Shown here in pieces: positions 54,267 to 64,000 of a stretch of 64,000 bases of DNA. The translations under genes and the position numbers were made by a program. The notes under the pieces are model-generated. The model had not been told where the DNA came from and made no database searches. It was given only the letters and a program-made list of their open reading frames with translations. Source of the DNA: Pseudorhodoplanes sp. (GTDB lineage Bacteria; Pseudomonadota; Alphaproteobacteria; Rhizobiales; Xanthobacteraceae); the NCBI GenBank assembly GCA_019187085.1, contig JABARS010000035.1, positions 1 to 64,000 on the forward strand, written 5' to 3'. Each line of letters begins with the position of its first letter. Position 1 is the stretch's first letter.

Positions 54267-55562
54267 TCAGGCCGAATACAATGCCGTGTAAAGCCAGTAG
54301 GCGCCGGCCGCCGACCCGATACAGGCCGCTGCCAGGATGGCCATTCTGCGGGCAAAATCGCTCCCGCCGACCGCCACACCGAGTGCGACCTTCGATACCG
54401 TATTGCTCAGCACCGCGGCGAGGACCGCGTCGGCCGCCACCATGAGGCTCAACGGCTGCGGAGCCAGTCGCGCGACCGAAACCACGATCGAATCGACCTC
54501 CGCGAGGCCGAGTACGAGCGAACCGAGCAGGACGCCGGCCGCACCGAACCATTCGTTCGCCGCCCGCCCCGCAAAAACGATCAGTGCGAGCAGCGCGGCA
54601 AGCCCGACCACGGACCAGAACCCGAATGGATTGTGAAACCTCGTCGCCCGGCCCCGCGCATCCTGGCTGCGGCGCCCGTAGGCGCAGATGACGGCAAAAG
54701 CGGCAGCAGCGGCGGTGGCCGCAACAAGCGGCGGCAGCACGAAGACCAGCATCGAGGGATTGAGTGCGGCAACGATCGCGCTCACCCGCACGAACGATAC
54801 CGCCGTCGCAACGGCGACGCCGGCCGCCAATATGCCGGTCTCGCCTTCCCCCTTGGCGGCACGCCGGGCATTCGCGATGGTCACTGCCGTCGAGGAGACG
54901 AGCGCGCCGGCGGCCGCCGCGATCAGCACGCCGCGATGGAATCCGAAATAACGGACGGCCGCATAGCCCAGGAACGAGACGCCGGCGAGAACGATCGCGA
55001 TGATCCAGATTTCGCGCGGATTGACGCCGCCGAAAGGACCGACCGGATCGCCCGGCACCACCGGCAGCGCGATGAACGTCATCGCAAGCAGCACGATGAC
55101 CGAGCGCAGCTCGTTCTCATTGATCTTGCGCAGCCATCCATGCATCGGCTGGCGCAGCGCCAGCAGACCGGCGGCGGTTACGGCAACCGCACCGGCCACC
55201 GTCGGCGAGCCGATCAGCGCATAAGCCCCGAGCGCGAATGTCAGAAGGCCGGCGATCGCGGTGGTCGCCGAGAAGGTCCGAGCGGCCCTGTTCTCCTCAA
55301 TGCAGAAAAGCGTAATGATCACCGCATAGCCGAGAAAGGTCAGGCCCAGCACGAGGCCGCCGGCAACCGAACCCGCTCCGCCCAGCGACTGCGCGGTGGC
55401 TCCGGCGAGGCCGCCGAGCAGGCCGGTGATCGCGAACGTGCGGATCCCCGCCGCACGGCGGCCGGGCTGTTCCGCCCGCTTTTTCCATCCGCGCTCAAGC
55501 CCGATCAGCAGGCCTATCCCGAGCGCCGCGGCGAAGTGAGAGAATTGCGTGACCAGATCCAT
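54267..55562 (-). CDS. MgtC/SapB-DUF4010 membrane protein
   Basis: 431 aa with many transmembrane helices. The N-terminal region (AALGIGLLIGLERGWKKR, GIRTFAITGLLGGLAG) is MgtC-like, and the C-terminal half is DUF4010 (SFVRVSAIVAALNPSMLVF, PFGFWSVVGLAALLALIVFAGR). Members are linked to Mg2+/phosphate stress or unknown transport. Cytoplasmic membrane protein, ends 53 bp before pccA on the same strand. Confidence 0.85.
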   Translation of the reverse strand: MDLVTQFSHFAAALGIGLLIGLERGWKKRAEQPGRRAAGIRTFAITGLLGGLAGATAQSLGGAGSVAGGLVLGLTFLGYAVIITLFCIEENRAARTFSATTAIAGLLTFALGAYALIGSPTVAGAVAVTAAGLLALRQPMHGWLRKINENELRSVIVLLAMTFIALPVVPGDPVGPFGGVNPREIWIIAIVLAGVSFLGYAAVRYFGFHRGVLIAAAAGALVSSTAVTIANARRAAKGEGETGILAAGVAVATAVSFVRVSAIVAALNPSMLVFVLPPLVAATAAAAAFAVICAYGRRSQDARGRATRFHNPFGFWSVVGLAALLALIVFAGRAANEWFGAAGVLLGSLVLGLAEVDSIVVSVARLAPQPLSLMVAADAVLAAVLSNTVSKVALGVAVGGSDFARRMAILAAACIGSAAGAYWLYTALYSA

Positions 55563-55786
55563 CGGCCTCTATCCATGGCTCGCATGCCGCCGGAAACGAT
55601 TCTTCCATGCAAACGGGCGAATGCATTATATTCGTTTCATGATCCGTCGCATCATTGGAACAAGACCAGCTTACCAAGGCTGGTGTTGCGGCTTATATCT
55701 TGCCCGCTGACCAGTGCAGACCGCGGACGCATTCCGCCGTAACGGCAATGGCCTTCCGCGGGCGCAAAGCCGAAAAGGAGACCGTC

Positions 55787-56449
55787 ATGGCGCTTGCCAT
55801 CAACGATACCGCTCCCGATTTCGACGCCGAGACCACGCAGGGCCGCATCAGGTTCCACGAATGGATCGGCGACTCCTGGGCCGTGCTGTTCTCGCATCCC
55901 AAGGATTTCACGCCGGTCTGCACGACCGAACTCGGCTACATGGCGCGCATCAAACCGGAATTCGACAAGCGCGGCGTGAAGATCATCGGCCTGTCGGTCG
56001 ACCCCCTCGACCGTCACGTCGATTGGGCCGCCGACATCAAGGAGACCCAGGGCTTTGCACCGAATTATCCGATGATCGCCGATACCGATTTCAACGTATC
56101 GAAGCTCTACGGCATGCTGCCGGCGGCCGTGTCCGGCGACCCGACCAAGCGCACGCCCGCCGACAACCAGACGGTCCGCAACGTGTTCGTCATCGGCCCC
56201 GACAAGAAGGTCAAGCTGATCCTGGTCTATCCGATGACCACCGGCCGCAACTTCGACGAAGTGCTGCGCGTGATCGACTCTCTGCAGCTCACCGCGACGC
56301 ACAAGGTCGCAACGCCCGCGCAGTGGAAGCGGGGCGACGACGTCATCATCGCCGGCTCGGTGACCGACGACGAGGCGCGCAAGACCTACCCGCAGGGCTG
56401 GAAAGCACCCAAGCCCTATATCCGCATCGTACCAGCGCCGCACCCCTGA
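55787..56449 (+). CDS. 1-Cys peroxiredoxin (Prx6 subfamily)
   Basis: 220 aa with the catalytic cysteine in PVCTTE (SHPKDFTPVCTTELGYMA), the RNVFVIGPDKKVKLILVYPMTTGRNFDEVLR core and C-terminal Prx6 domain. Reduces hydroperoxides. AAGGAG lies 6 bases upstream of ATG 55787. The 224-bp upstream gap holds a hairpin ACCAGC/GCTGGT near 55667-55686 and no clear EcfG site. Probably regulated by a peroxide sensor; not visible here. Confidence 0.93.
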   Translation: MALAINDTAPDFDAETTQGRIRFHEWIGDSWAVLFSHPKDFTPVCTTELGYMARIKPEFDKRGVKIIGLSVDPLDRHVDWAADIKETQGFAPNYPMIADTDFNVSKLYGMLPAAVSGDPTKRTPADNQTVRNVFVIGPDKKVKLILVYPMTTGRNFDEVLRVIDSLQLTATHKVATPAQWKRGDDVIIAGSVTDDEARKTYPQGWKAPKPYIRIVPAPHP

Positions 56450-56561
56450 CGCCGCGCTCCGAACGGATCGTCTCCCGGGCTTGACCCGGGGGATCAACTC
56501 CGAAACGCTGCGGGAGGATGTCTCAGCATGGGTTGCCGGGCGGACCGGCAACGGCACTCGC

Positions 56562-57188
56562 ATGTCGACCGGCAGCGACGATCTCGGCTTCATCCATCGT
56601 TTCGTGCCGGGTCGCGACCCTGCCCGCGCTCCGCTCCTGCTGCTGCACGGGACCGGCGGCGACGAGAGCGACCTGATCCCGCTCGGTCAGCGCCTGTCGC
56701 CCGGCGCGGCGCTGCTGTCTCCCCGCGGCAAGGTGCTGGAGAACGGCATGCCGCGCTTTTTCCGCCGCGAGGGCGAAGGCGTCTGGGATCTGGCCGATTT
56801 CGGCAAGCGCACGGTCGAGCTCGCCGCGTTCGTGCGGCGGGCGCGCGCCACCTACGACATCAGCGTCCCGGTCGCGATTGGCTTTTCCAATGGCGCCAAC
56901 ATCGCCTGGTCGCTGCTTGCGAACGATCCCTCGCTGCTGTCCGGCGCGATCCTGATGCGCGCGATGATGCCGTTCGATCCGCGGCCGCTGCCCGATCTCA
57001 CCGCCATCCCGATCCTCATCCTGGCGGGAGTCGACGACCCGCTGGTGCCGGTCGATCAGGCCGCCCTGCTTGCCGCTCTTCTCGGCGAAGCCGGCGCACA
57101 GGTGACCTATGAAGTCGTGTCCGGCGGCCACGGGCTGACGGGAGACGACCTGTCGCTCGCCGCAAGCTGGCTTGTCCGCCACGGCTAG
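56562..57188 (+). CDS. Alpha/beta hydrolase (phospholipase/carboxylesterase type)
   Basis: 208 aa. Catalytic triad in order: Ser in GFSNGAN, Asp in VDDPLVP, His in GGHGLTGD; the LLLLHGTGGDESDLIPLGQRL oxyanion part is the family signature. Cytoplasmic esterase with unknown substrate. ATG 56562 chosen for family-typical length; an upstream in-frame TTG at 56481 lacks support. Same strand as the peroxiredoxin gene (112-bp gap). Confidence 0.85.
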   Translation: MSTGSDDLGFIHRFVPGRDPARAPLLLLHGTGGDESDLIPLGQRLSPGAALLSPRGKVLENGMPRFFRREGEGVWDLADFGKRTVELAAFVRRARATYDISVPVAIGFSNGANIAWSLLANDPSLLSGAILMRAMMPFDPRPLPDLTAIPILILAGVDDPLVPVDQAALLAALLGEAGAQVTYEVVSGGHGLTGDDLSLAASWLVRHG

Positions 57189-57285
57189 CCTGCGCGTACA
57201 CAGAGAGCCCCGAGGTAGCCCCCCGCGCTTTCCCGCCGCGCGGACTTGTGGCAATCGGACGGCGCACATCTTTCCGGAGCCGTCG

Positions 57286-57684
57286 ATGTCGATCCTTCCC
57301 TCCGATCTGCAACCCCCTTTCGCCCATTTCATGGGCATGATCTTCACGACCGTGACGCCCGACCTCGTGCGCGCCGAGATGCCGGTGCGCGAGGAGTTCC
57401 GCAATCGCACCGGCGTGATGCATGGCGGCGCGATCATGGCGCTCGCCGACAATCTCGGCGGCACCGGCGCAACCGCCAATCTGCGCGAAGGTCAATCCAC
57501 CGCAACCATCGAAAGCAAGACTAATTTTTTCGCGTCCATTCCGATCGGCGACGTTGCAATCGCCGAGGCGATCCCGCTGCATCGGGGACGCACGACCATG
57601 GTCTGGCAGACGCGTATCACCCGCCGCGACGGCAAGCTCGCCGCCATTGTCACGCAGACACAGCTTATCCTCTCCGAAAAATGA
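57286..57684 (+). CDS. PaaI family hotdog thioesterase
   Basis: 132 aa. Hotdog thioesterase with NRTGVMHGGAIMALADNLGGTGATANL (HGG..D motif, catalytic Asp). Start ATG 57286 with GGAG seven bases upstream. The photolyase gene begins one base after its stop, implying co-transcription. Confidence 0.85.
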   Translation: MSILPSDLQPPFAHFMGMIFTTVTPDLVRAEMPVREEFRNRTGVMHGGAIMALADNLGGTGATANLREGQSTATIESKTNFFASIPIGDVAIAEAIPLHRGRTTMVWQTRITRRDGKLAAIVTQTQLILSEK

Positions 57685-57685
57685 C

Positions 57686-59140
57686 ATGAACGGGTCGGCA
57701 CCGGTTATCGTCTGGTTCCGCGACGACTTGCGGCTTTGCGACCACCCCGCGCTCCATGCGGGCGCGAGAGCCGGCATGGAGGCAAACCGGCCCCTGATCT
57801 GCCTCTATATCGTCGACGAGGAGAGCGCCGGGCTGCGCAGGCTGGGTGCAGCCGCGCGCTGGTGGCTTGCGCAATCGCTGCGCGCGCTCGATGGCGAATT
57901 GAGCTCATTCGGCCAACGCCTCATCCTGCGCCGTGGATCCGCGCCGGAAACACTCGCCGCGCTGGTGGCCGAAACCGGCGCCGCTCTCGTCTACTGGAAC
58001 CGGCGCTACGACGCCGCCGGAAACGCGGTCGACCAACGCGCGATCGATGCCCTCAAGGCGCGCGGCGTCGCCGGGGGCACATTCCCCGGCAATCTGCTGA
58101 TCGAGCCGGACCGGCTTACTGCGAAGGCGACCGGTCCGATACGCGTTTTCACGCCCTTCTGGAGACGAGTGCTCGCCGCGGGCGATCCGCGCCACCCGCT
58201 CGCAAAGCCTGTCCGCCTGCCTCCTCCGCTACCGATCGCGGGTGAAGAGGTTCGCGATCTCAACCTCGAGCCAACAACACCCGACTGGAGCGGCGGATTG
58301 CGCGCCGCCTGGACGCCCGGCGAACGAACGGCCCGCGCGCGGCTTGCGAGTTTTCTCGACGGCTGCGTCCGCGGCTACGCGGCCAATCGCGACCGGCCGG
58401 ACATCAAGGCGACTTCGTTTCTTTCGGCACATCTGCGGTTCGGCGAAATCAGTCCGGTCGAGGTCTTTCATGCCGCGCGCCTGGCCGCCGACACTCGTCG
58501 CGCACCCGTGCGCGATATCGACAAGTTTCTGAGTGAAATCGGCTGGCGCGAGTTTTCCGGTCACCTGCTGCATCATTGGCCAGATATGGCGACAAGAAAT
58601 TTGCAGTCGCGCTTCGATGCCTTTCCGTGGCGGAACGACCCGCCCGCCCTGAAAGCATGGCAGCGCGGCCGCACCGGCTATCCCCTGGTCGATGCCGGCA
58701 TGCGGCAACTCTGGCAGACCGGGTGGATGCATAACCGCGTGCGTATGGTCGCCGCCTCGTTCTTGGTGAAGCATCTTCTGATCGACTGGCGGGCCGGCGA
58801 GCAATGGTTCTGGGACACCCTGGTCGATGCCGATGCCGCCAACAATCCCGCAAGCTGGCAATGGGTTGCCGGCTGCGGCGCCGATGCCGCGCCCTATTTC
58901 CGGATATTCAACCCAGTCCTGCAGGGCGAAAAGTTCGATCCCAAGGGCGACTATGTCCGTACCTTCGTGCCGGAACTTGCCGACCTGCCGGATACCTTCA
59001 TTCACAAACCGTGGCTCGCGCCGTCTGCGATCCTTGCGCAAGCCAATGTCGCGCTCGGTGAAAACTACCCCGCCCCGATTGTCGAGCATGATGCCGCCCG
59101 CCGTCGGGCGCTCGCGGCCTTCGCCGCCATCAAGGCCTGA
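57686..59140 (+). CDS. phr: Deoxyribodipyrimidine photolyase
   Basis: 484 aa CPD photolyase: N-terminal chromophore domain (VWFRDDLRLCDHPAL), C-terminal FAD domain with TGYPLVDAGMRQLWQTGWMHNRVRM, and the characteristic NNPASWQWVAGCGADAAPYFRIFNP. Repairs UV pyrimidine dimers using blue light. ATG 57686 is translationally coupled to the thioesterase ahead of it. Its stop abuts the stop of the convergent EamA transporter (TGATCA). Confidence 0.93.
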   Translation: MNGSAPVIVWFRDDLRLCDHPALHAGARAGMEANRPLICLYIVDEESAGLRRLGAAARWWLAQSLRALDGELSSFGQRLILRRGSAPETLAALVAETGAALVYWNRRYDAAGNAVDQRAIDALKARGVAGGTFPGNLLIEPDRLTAKATGPIRVFTPFWRRVLAAGDPRHPLAKPVRLPPPLPIAGEEVRDLNLEPTTPDWSGGLRAAWTPGERTARARLASFLDGCVRGYAANRDRPDIKATSFLSAHLRFGEISPVEVFHAARLAADTRRAPVRDIDKFLSEIGWREFSGHLLHHWPDMATRNLQSRFDAFPWRNDPPALKAWQRGRTGYPLVDAGMRQLWQTGWMHNRVRMVAASFLVKHLLIDWRAGEQWFWDTLVDADAANNPASWQWVAGCGADAAPYFRIFNPVLQGEKFDPKGDYVRTFVPELADLPDTFIHKPWLAPSAILAQANVALGENYPAPIVEHDAARRRALAAFAAIKA

Positions 59141-60025
59141 TCACCACCGCCCCGGGCGGACATTGACTAGGAACACTGCTACCGCGCAGATCGCCATACC
59201 GACAAGCGCCAGCGGGCTGAGCCTCTCGTCGAACACGAGATAGGCCAGCAGCGCGGTCACGGTCGGCACGAGGTAGAACAAGCTCGCCACCTGCGTTGCC
59301 GGCGCGCGGCGGATCAACCAGTACATCAGCGCGATCGCGCCGCCCGACATCACAACAACCATCCAGCCGAGCGCGAAAACGAACTCGAAGGTCCATTGCA
59401 CCACGCGGGTCTCGAACGCGAACGCGGCGGCTCCGAACAGGACCGTGCAGGTGACAAATTGCACGAGATTTCCCGCCCGCCAGTCTATCGTCGTGCAGAA
59501 GCGCTTCTGATAAAGCGAGCCAAGCGTGATGCCCAACAGCGAAATGACGGTCGCAATCCATCCCGCGAGCGCGGCTCCCTCGGTCACATCGCGATCGTGC
59601 AGCACGAGCATTACGCCGACGAGCCCGGCCACGAGCCCGATCCATTGCAGCGCGGTCACGCGCTCGCCCAGGAAGCGGCTCGCCAGCGTCGCGGTCAGGA
59701 GCGGCTGCAGGCCTGCGATCAGCGCCGATATGCCAGCCGGCACCCCGAGGCTAATCGCGCTGAAGACACCGCCGAGATAGAGCCCGTGCACCAGCGTGCC
59801 CGCGACCATGCTGTGTGCGGTTTCCGCCGCGCTCAGCCGGCGCGGACGAACGATCGCGATAACCGCAACGAAGATCGCGCTCACGAGCGCCATACGCCAA
59901 GTGAGATAAGTCATCGGCTCCGCGTACGGCAGGCCGTATTTCGCGCCGATGAAACCCGTGCTCCACAGGAAAACGAACAGGGGCGGCGCGATCCGCACCA
60001 CAAGCGATTCGGACGATGTCGGCAT
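59141..60025 (-). CDS. EamA/DMT family transporter
   Basis: 294 aa with ten predicted transmembrane helices in two EamA repeats ([27 protein letters not shown]; the second repeat from [24 protein letters not shown]). Exports metabolites or amino acids; substrate unknown. ATG at 60025. Converges on phr with abutting stops. Confidence 0.87.
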   Translation of the reverse strand: MPTSSESLVVRIAPPLFVFLWSTGFIGAKYGLPYAEPMTYLTWRMALVSAIFVAVIAIVRPRRLSAAETAHSMVAGTLVHGLYLGGVFSAISLGVPAGISALIAGLQPLLTATLASRFLGERVTALQWIGLVAGLVGVMLVLHDRDVTEGAALAGWIATVISLLGITLGSLYQKRFCTTIDWRAGNLVQFVTCTVLFGAAAFAFETRVVQWTFEFVFALGWMVVVMSGGAIALMYWLIRRAPATQVASLFYLVPTVTALLAYLVFDERLSPLALVGMAICAVAVFLVNVRPGRW

Positions 60026-60117
60026 GGCATTTCCGGCGGCGAGACAATTATGTCTTGAACCGTATCCGATCCGGTTTCAAGCTGTGCGTCCTTGCGAATG
60101 CGACGGGAGCGAAGCGG

Positions 60118-61245
<1,128 letters not shown>

Positions 61246-61353
61246 CGGCGGACCGCCTTTCGCTTTGCATGCCGACCGGTTGTCGCGCCGCAATAATCCT
61301 AAAGTTTTGTGCGCATCGACCGGTTCCGGCTGCCGCCGTCTTGCCTTAAAAAC

Positions 61354-61779
61354 ATGGCATGGATGTTCCCGACTTCACCTGCGGCCGGCACGGATCGCCT
61401 CGAAGAAACGGGCCTCGCAAGCCGGATCGCCTGTGATGGAGACCGCGCCGTGGATCACCTGTTGAACGTCGCGTATTATGAAGGAATCTGGCGCTCGATC
61501 GCGTCCATCGTAGCGGCCGTCATCCTGATCCTGTGCCTGAGCACCAGCGTCGGTTCGGCGCTGATGATCGTCGCTCATGTCGCCCTCTTCTTCACGATCC
61601 TGATGATCCGCAACGCCGCCGAACTGGCGCGCATGAGCCTGCCGCGCGCCGTCGCGCAAGCGCAGCCCCGCATGGCCATTCCATGGACCGGGTGCCGTGC
61701 GTCGGTGCTGACGCTGACTTTCGCGAAAGTCGGTTCCGTGATCGCCGCAACCTGCGCGGCCGGCGCGCTCGTGCTCTGA
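61354..61779 (+). CDS. Small hypothetical membrane protein
   Basis: About 141 aa with three hydrophobic segments (IVAAVILILCLSTSVGSALMI; VALFFTILMIRNAAELA; FAKVGSVIAATCAAGALVL). The N-terminus is uncertain (GTG 61309 or ATG 61354, neither with a good ribosome binding site). Unrecognised; it reads like a small inner membrane protein. Confidence 0.55.
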   Translation: MAWMFPTSPAAGTDRLEETGLASRIACDGDRAVDHLLNVAYYEGIWRSIASIVAAVILILCLSTSVGSALMIVAHVALFFTILMIRNAAELARMSLPRAVAQAQPRMAIPWTGCRASVLTLTFAKVGSVIAATCAAGALVL

Positions 61780-61781
61780 GA

Positions 61782-62189
61782 CTATGGCTCGAACTGCGGA
61801 TCGACCGGCACCCGATAGCCGTTGGCAAGCCGGTTGGTCTCGTTGGCCATGCCGGTGACGGCCATCAGTTCGCCGAACATGGCCTCCGTCATCCCCGCCT
61901 TGCGGGCAGCCGCGGTATGGCTTGCGATGCAATAGGCGCAGCCATTGGTCACGCTGACGGCGAGATAGACCATCTCCTTGGTAAGCGGATCGAGCGCGCC
62001 CGGCGCCATGACCGCCCTGACGCTCTCCCAGGTCCGGCGCAGCAAAGCCGGATCACGCGCGAGATATTTCCAGAAATTGTTGACGTCGGGCACGTTGCGG
62101 GACGCCTTGATGTCGTCGAAGACCGCGCGGACCTCGGGTGTCGCGTCGGCGTAATTGACCGGTTTGGGCGTTGCGGCGGGTGATGTCAT
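61782..62189 (-). CDS. Carboxymuconolactone decarboxylase (AhpD-like) family protein
   Basis: 135 aa helical protein with a redox CxxC (GCAYCIASHTAA) of the AhpD type rather than a true decarboxylase, so probably a peroxidase or redox protein. GGAAAGGA lies upstream of ATG 62189. Its promoter region includes a perfect FNR/FixK box. Divergent from the CBS-BON gene. Confidence 0.87.
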   Translation of the reverse strand: MTSPAATPKPVNYADATPEVRAVFDDIKASRNVPDVNNFWKYLARDPALLRRTWESVRAVMAPGALDPLTKEMVYLAVSVTNGCAYCIASHTAAARKAGMTEAMFGELMAVTGMANETNRLANGYRVPVDPQFEP

Positions 62190-62233
62190 TGGCGGATTCC
62201 TTTCCGGACAGCAAGAGAAGCGCGACCGTCCGT

Positions 62234-62247
62234 TTTGATCAAGATCA
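62234..62247. promoter_or_regulatory. FNR/FixK-type anaerobox
   Basis: TTGAT-CAAG-ATCAA (62234-62247) is a perfect match to the FNR/FixK consensus TTGAT-N4-ATCAA. It lies 45 bases from the ATG of the carboxymuconolactone-family gene (minus) and 82 from the ATG of the CBS-BON gene (plus), so it can serve both divergent units. Confidence 0.75.
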
Positions 62248-62328
62248 ACAAGACACGACCCGAAATCATCAAGATGATTTTACATCGTCCATTGCCGGTG
62301 CGGCGGCACGCATTTCGAGGAGCGCGTC

Positions 62329-63018
62329 ATGAATGCATGCGACGTGATGACACTGAACGTGATCACGATCAGCCCCGATCTCGATATCGGCGCCGTCGCC
62401 AACACGCTCGTCGGCAACCAGATCAGCGCGGTACCCGTGGTCGCGATGGACGGCAAGCTGCTCGGCATCGTGTCGGAGGGCGACCTGATGCGCCATACCG
62501 GTACCGACGCCGAACGCCCGCGCTCGTGGTGGCTCGACTTCTTCCGCGACAGCAGCACACTCGCCCGCGACTTCGCCCGCACCCATGCTCGCAAGGCGAA
62601 GGACGTGATGACCCCCAATCCGGTCACCGTCTCGCCCGACACCCCGCTTGCCGAGATCGCGACGCTGTTCGAGAAGCGCCGTATCAAGCGCGTGCCGGTC
62701 GTGATCGGCGGGCGGCTGGTGGGCATCGTCAGCCGCGCGAACCTGATCCAGGCGCTGGCGAGCCGTGCCAGCGAGGAACTGCCGCGCGCGCACAGCGACG
62801 AGGCGTTGCGCGAGGCGATCGTGGCGAGCCTGCGGGACCAGCCCTGGGCGAAACGGCCGATCAACATCGTCGTCCATCACGGGGTGGTGGATCTGTGGGG
62901 CTTCGTCGACAGCGCGGCCGAGAAGGATGCGATCCGGGTGGCGGCCGAGGCGGCGCCGGGGGTGAAGGCGGTCAACGACAACCTGCGCCTCTATCCGGTG
63001 ATGTACGGCGCGACCTGA
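62329..63018 (+). CDS. CBS-pair plus BON domain protein
   Basis: 229 aa. Two CBS domains (DVMTLNVITISPDLDIGAVANTLVGNQISAVPVV; DVMTPNPVTVSPDTPLAEIATLFEKRRIKRVPVV) that bind adenosine-type ligands, followed by a BON domain (LREAIVASLRDQPWAKRPINIVVHHGVVDLWGFVDSAAEKDAIRVAAEAAPGVKAVNDNL). Such proteins are often induced under oxygen limitation, consistent with the box upstream. Function unproven. Confidence 0.88.
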   Translation: MNACDVMTLNVITISPDLDIGAVANTLVGNQISAVPVVAMDGKLLGIVSEGDLMRHTGTDAERPRSWWLDFFRDSSTLARDFARTHARKAKDVMTPNPVTVSPDTPLAEIATLFEKRRIKRVPVVIGGRLVGIVSRANLIQALASRASEELPRAHSDEALREAIVASLRDQPWAKRPINIVVHHGVVDLWGFVDSAAEKDAIRVAAEAAPGVKAVNDNLRLYPVMYGAT

Positions 63019-63027
63019 GGCGTCTTG

Positions 63028-63216
63028 TCATTTATCGTCGGCGCGCGGCACGGCATCGCCTTCGAAGCGGCGGGGTCCGGGCTCGATCACGCCGCAGGGC
63101 CGGCACTCGAACGAGATCATGTCGTGCGGATGCAGCAGCGGCATGCGGATATGAACGATCGCCATCGGGCGGCCGCATAATCCACATGCAGGACACCTGC
63201 TGAGATCACTGCTCAT
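63028..63216 (-). CDS. Small zinc-ribbon protein
   Basis: 62 aa starting at ATG 63216. It contains C-x2-C-x2-C (CPACGLCGRPM) and C-x2-C (FECRPCGVIEPG), a single zinc ribbon, with no other domain. A similar small protein is widespread in rhizobia. The start is chosen because the longer upstream reading is compositional noise. Convergent with the CBS-BON gene. Confidence 0.65.
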   Translation of the reverse strand: MSSDLSRCPACGLCGRPMAIVHIRMPLLHPHDMISFECRPCGVIEPGPRRFEGDAVPRADDK

Positions 63217-63559
63217 TCGCCGCTGTTCAAGCACGGGTAATGCCGCGGCGAGAGGCAGGAGCCGTGGCGACGCGCACCGCCTGCCGCCCCGACAGACGAA
63301 GCGCCGAGTCCTGCCTCCCGCACACGAGAAAAATCGCGTTATTACAGCGTCGAGGAATTGATCTAGGTCAAACTGAACGGAATTTGCCGCCGGTGTTGCA
63401 CAGAGGACTGTGTCGGCGGGCAGAATTCGCAGGCGCGGGCCATGATCGACGCGAGGTACACGGCGGGCGGGGCTGAAATCGGCGCACCGCCGCCGTCGGT
63501 TCTGGAACCGCTCCAGAAGACGGCGCGGCGGCATACCGCAAACGACCCCAACGCCGCGC
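63217..63559. other. 343-bp intergenic region with second FNR/FixK-type box
   Basis: No gene seen. TTGAT-CTAG-GTCAA (63358-63371) matches the FNR/FixK consensus at 9 of 10 defined bases. On the minus strand it lies 142 bases upstream of the zinc-ribbon ATG, which would leave a leader of about 107 bases; the downstream DUF336-type gene on the right lies the wrong way round to be controlled from here. Confidence 0.55.
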
Positions 63560-64000
63560 TCAGAAATCGAGCTTGTCGCGCACCGCCTCGATGCCGGCTC
63601 TGGCGCAGGCGTCGTCCGCCTCTCCGCCCGGCGCGCCCGACACCCCGACCCCGCCGACGATGGAACCGCCGCTCTCGATCATGAGGCCGCCGCCGAGCAC
63701 GACCACCCCCGGCAGATTGCGCACGCCGGCCTGCGGGCTGCCTTCCTTCGTCAGCACCACAAGCTCGCTCGTATTGGTGCGGAAGGAAACGGCGGTCCAT
63801 CCCTTGCCGGAGGCGGTCGCCGGCGTATGCGGCCCGGCAAAGCGGTCGCGCAGCATGACCTGCGTCTGGCCGAACCGGTCCACCACCGCCACCGCGACCT
63901 GGTAGCCGCGCTTGCGGCAATCCTCCAGCGCCGCGCGCGCAAGCGCAAAGGCGACATCGGGGTTGAGCGACTTGAACGCAACGGTCCCCTCCTGCGCGCG
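63560..64000 (-). CDS. DUF336/GlcG/HbpS family haem-binding-like protein, 5' end missing
   Basis: At least 146 residues, the 5' end beyond the right edge. The visible part begins RAQEGTVAFKSLNPDVAFALARAALEDC and continues AVVDRFGQTQVMLRDRFAGPHTPATASGKGWTAVSFRTNTSELV, ending PGVVVLGGGLMIESGGSIVGGVGVSGAPGGEADDACARAGIEAV. This is the GlcG/HbpS fold; members bind haem or modulate peroxidases. The end of the protein is complete. Confidence 0.87.
   Translation of the reverse strand, partial: RAQEGTVAFKSLNPDVAFALARAALEDCRKRGYQVAVAVVDRFGQTQVMLRDRFAGPHTPATASGKGWTAVSFRTNTSELVVLTKEGSPQAGVRNLPGVVVLGGGLMIESGGSIVGGVGVSGAPGGEADDACARAGIEAVRDKLDF

Noticed and set aside
55655..55680. GGAAC upstream of the peroxiredoxin as an EcfG promoter
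   Set aside because: No CGTT at 16 or 17 bases; only the -35-like half is present.

Overview
The window is one contiguous, high-GC, densely packed stretch of chromosome from an alphaproteobacterium, most likely order Hyphomicrobiales (Rhizobiales), on the Bradyrhizobium/Rhodopseudomonas/Xanthobacteraceae side. The evidence is the gene set: adjacent divK-pleD, MipZ, an EipB-family (DUF1849) envelope protein, DinB with an N-terminal zinc ribbon, ClpS-ClpA with a long basic ClpA tail, DUF1489, DUF3572, a DUF1236 protein, EcfG-type (GGAAC-N16/17-CGTT) promoters, and two copies of the hairpin intergenic repeat common in that order. There is no prophage, CRISPR array or plasmid backbone. The only mobile-element trace is the first 20 codons of an IS1595-like transposase at the left edge.

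Layout. 0-3.8 kb: transposase fragment, divK-pleD, DUF3572-dinB, repeat. 3.8-10.5 kb: EipB, RidA, glycerophosphodiesterase, a GNAT/FemAB-like protein with a strikingly AT-rich in-frame patch, HIT protein, AzlCD exporter, GST, PilZ protein. 10.5-13.3 kb: clpS-clpA. 13.7-16.5 kb: two tandem TadG-like/vWA secreted or anchored proteins. 16.5-22.4 kb: phasin, SPOR-tailed D-Ala-D-Ala carboxypeptidase, vWA-DnaJ pair, mipZ, panC. 22.4-26.8 kb: intradiol dioxygenase, methylcrotonyl-CoA carboxylase alpha (mccA) with DUF1489. 27-34.4 kb: a region of small envelope or stress proteins carrying four EcfG-type promoters, one in front of an apparent small RNA with an intrinsic terminator; mccB lies inside it. 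34.4-41.6 kb: GST, rhodanese, two very small membrane proteins, DUF599, DUF3253, YdcF, RraA-like, and queC overlapping a VUT (YhhQ-type) transporter, then an aldo/keto reductase and an XRE regulator. 41.6-44.5 kb: a three-gene isovaleryl-CoA dehydrogenase/thioesterase operon divergent from a TetR gene, with two perfect palindromic operators between them. 44.4-49.1 kb: EAL phosphodiesterase, MgtE, polysaccharide deacetylase, tRNA-Leu(GAG). 49.2-54.2 kb: orphan FliN, LipB, PepSY protein, acylphosphatase, gamma-glutamylcyclotransferase, propionyl-CoA carboxylase alpha. 54.3-64 kb: DUF4010 membrane protein, 1-Cys peroxiredoxin, esterase, thioesterase, photolyase, EamA transporter, class III alcohol dehydrogenase, a carboxymuconolactone-decarboxylase-family protein and a CBS-BON protein around a perfect FNR/FixK box, and a truncated DUF336 protein at the right edge.

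How the genes fit together. Three of the leucine-degradation (Liu) activities, IVD, MccA and MccB, are present but scattered over 20 kb on the same strand, with PccA for propionyl-CoA further along. The TetR with twin operators probably controls the ivd operon. DivK, PleD, PilZ and EAL proteins and MipZ point to cell-cycle and c-di-GMP control. The 27-34 kb region looks like a local patch of the general stress response regulon.

All coordinates, motifs and spacings were read by eye from the sequence. No database search, folding or alignment software was used; family names rest on recognised motifs and remembered family sequences.
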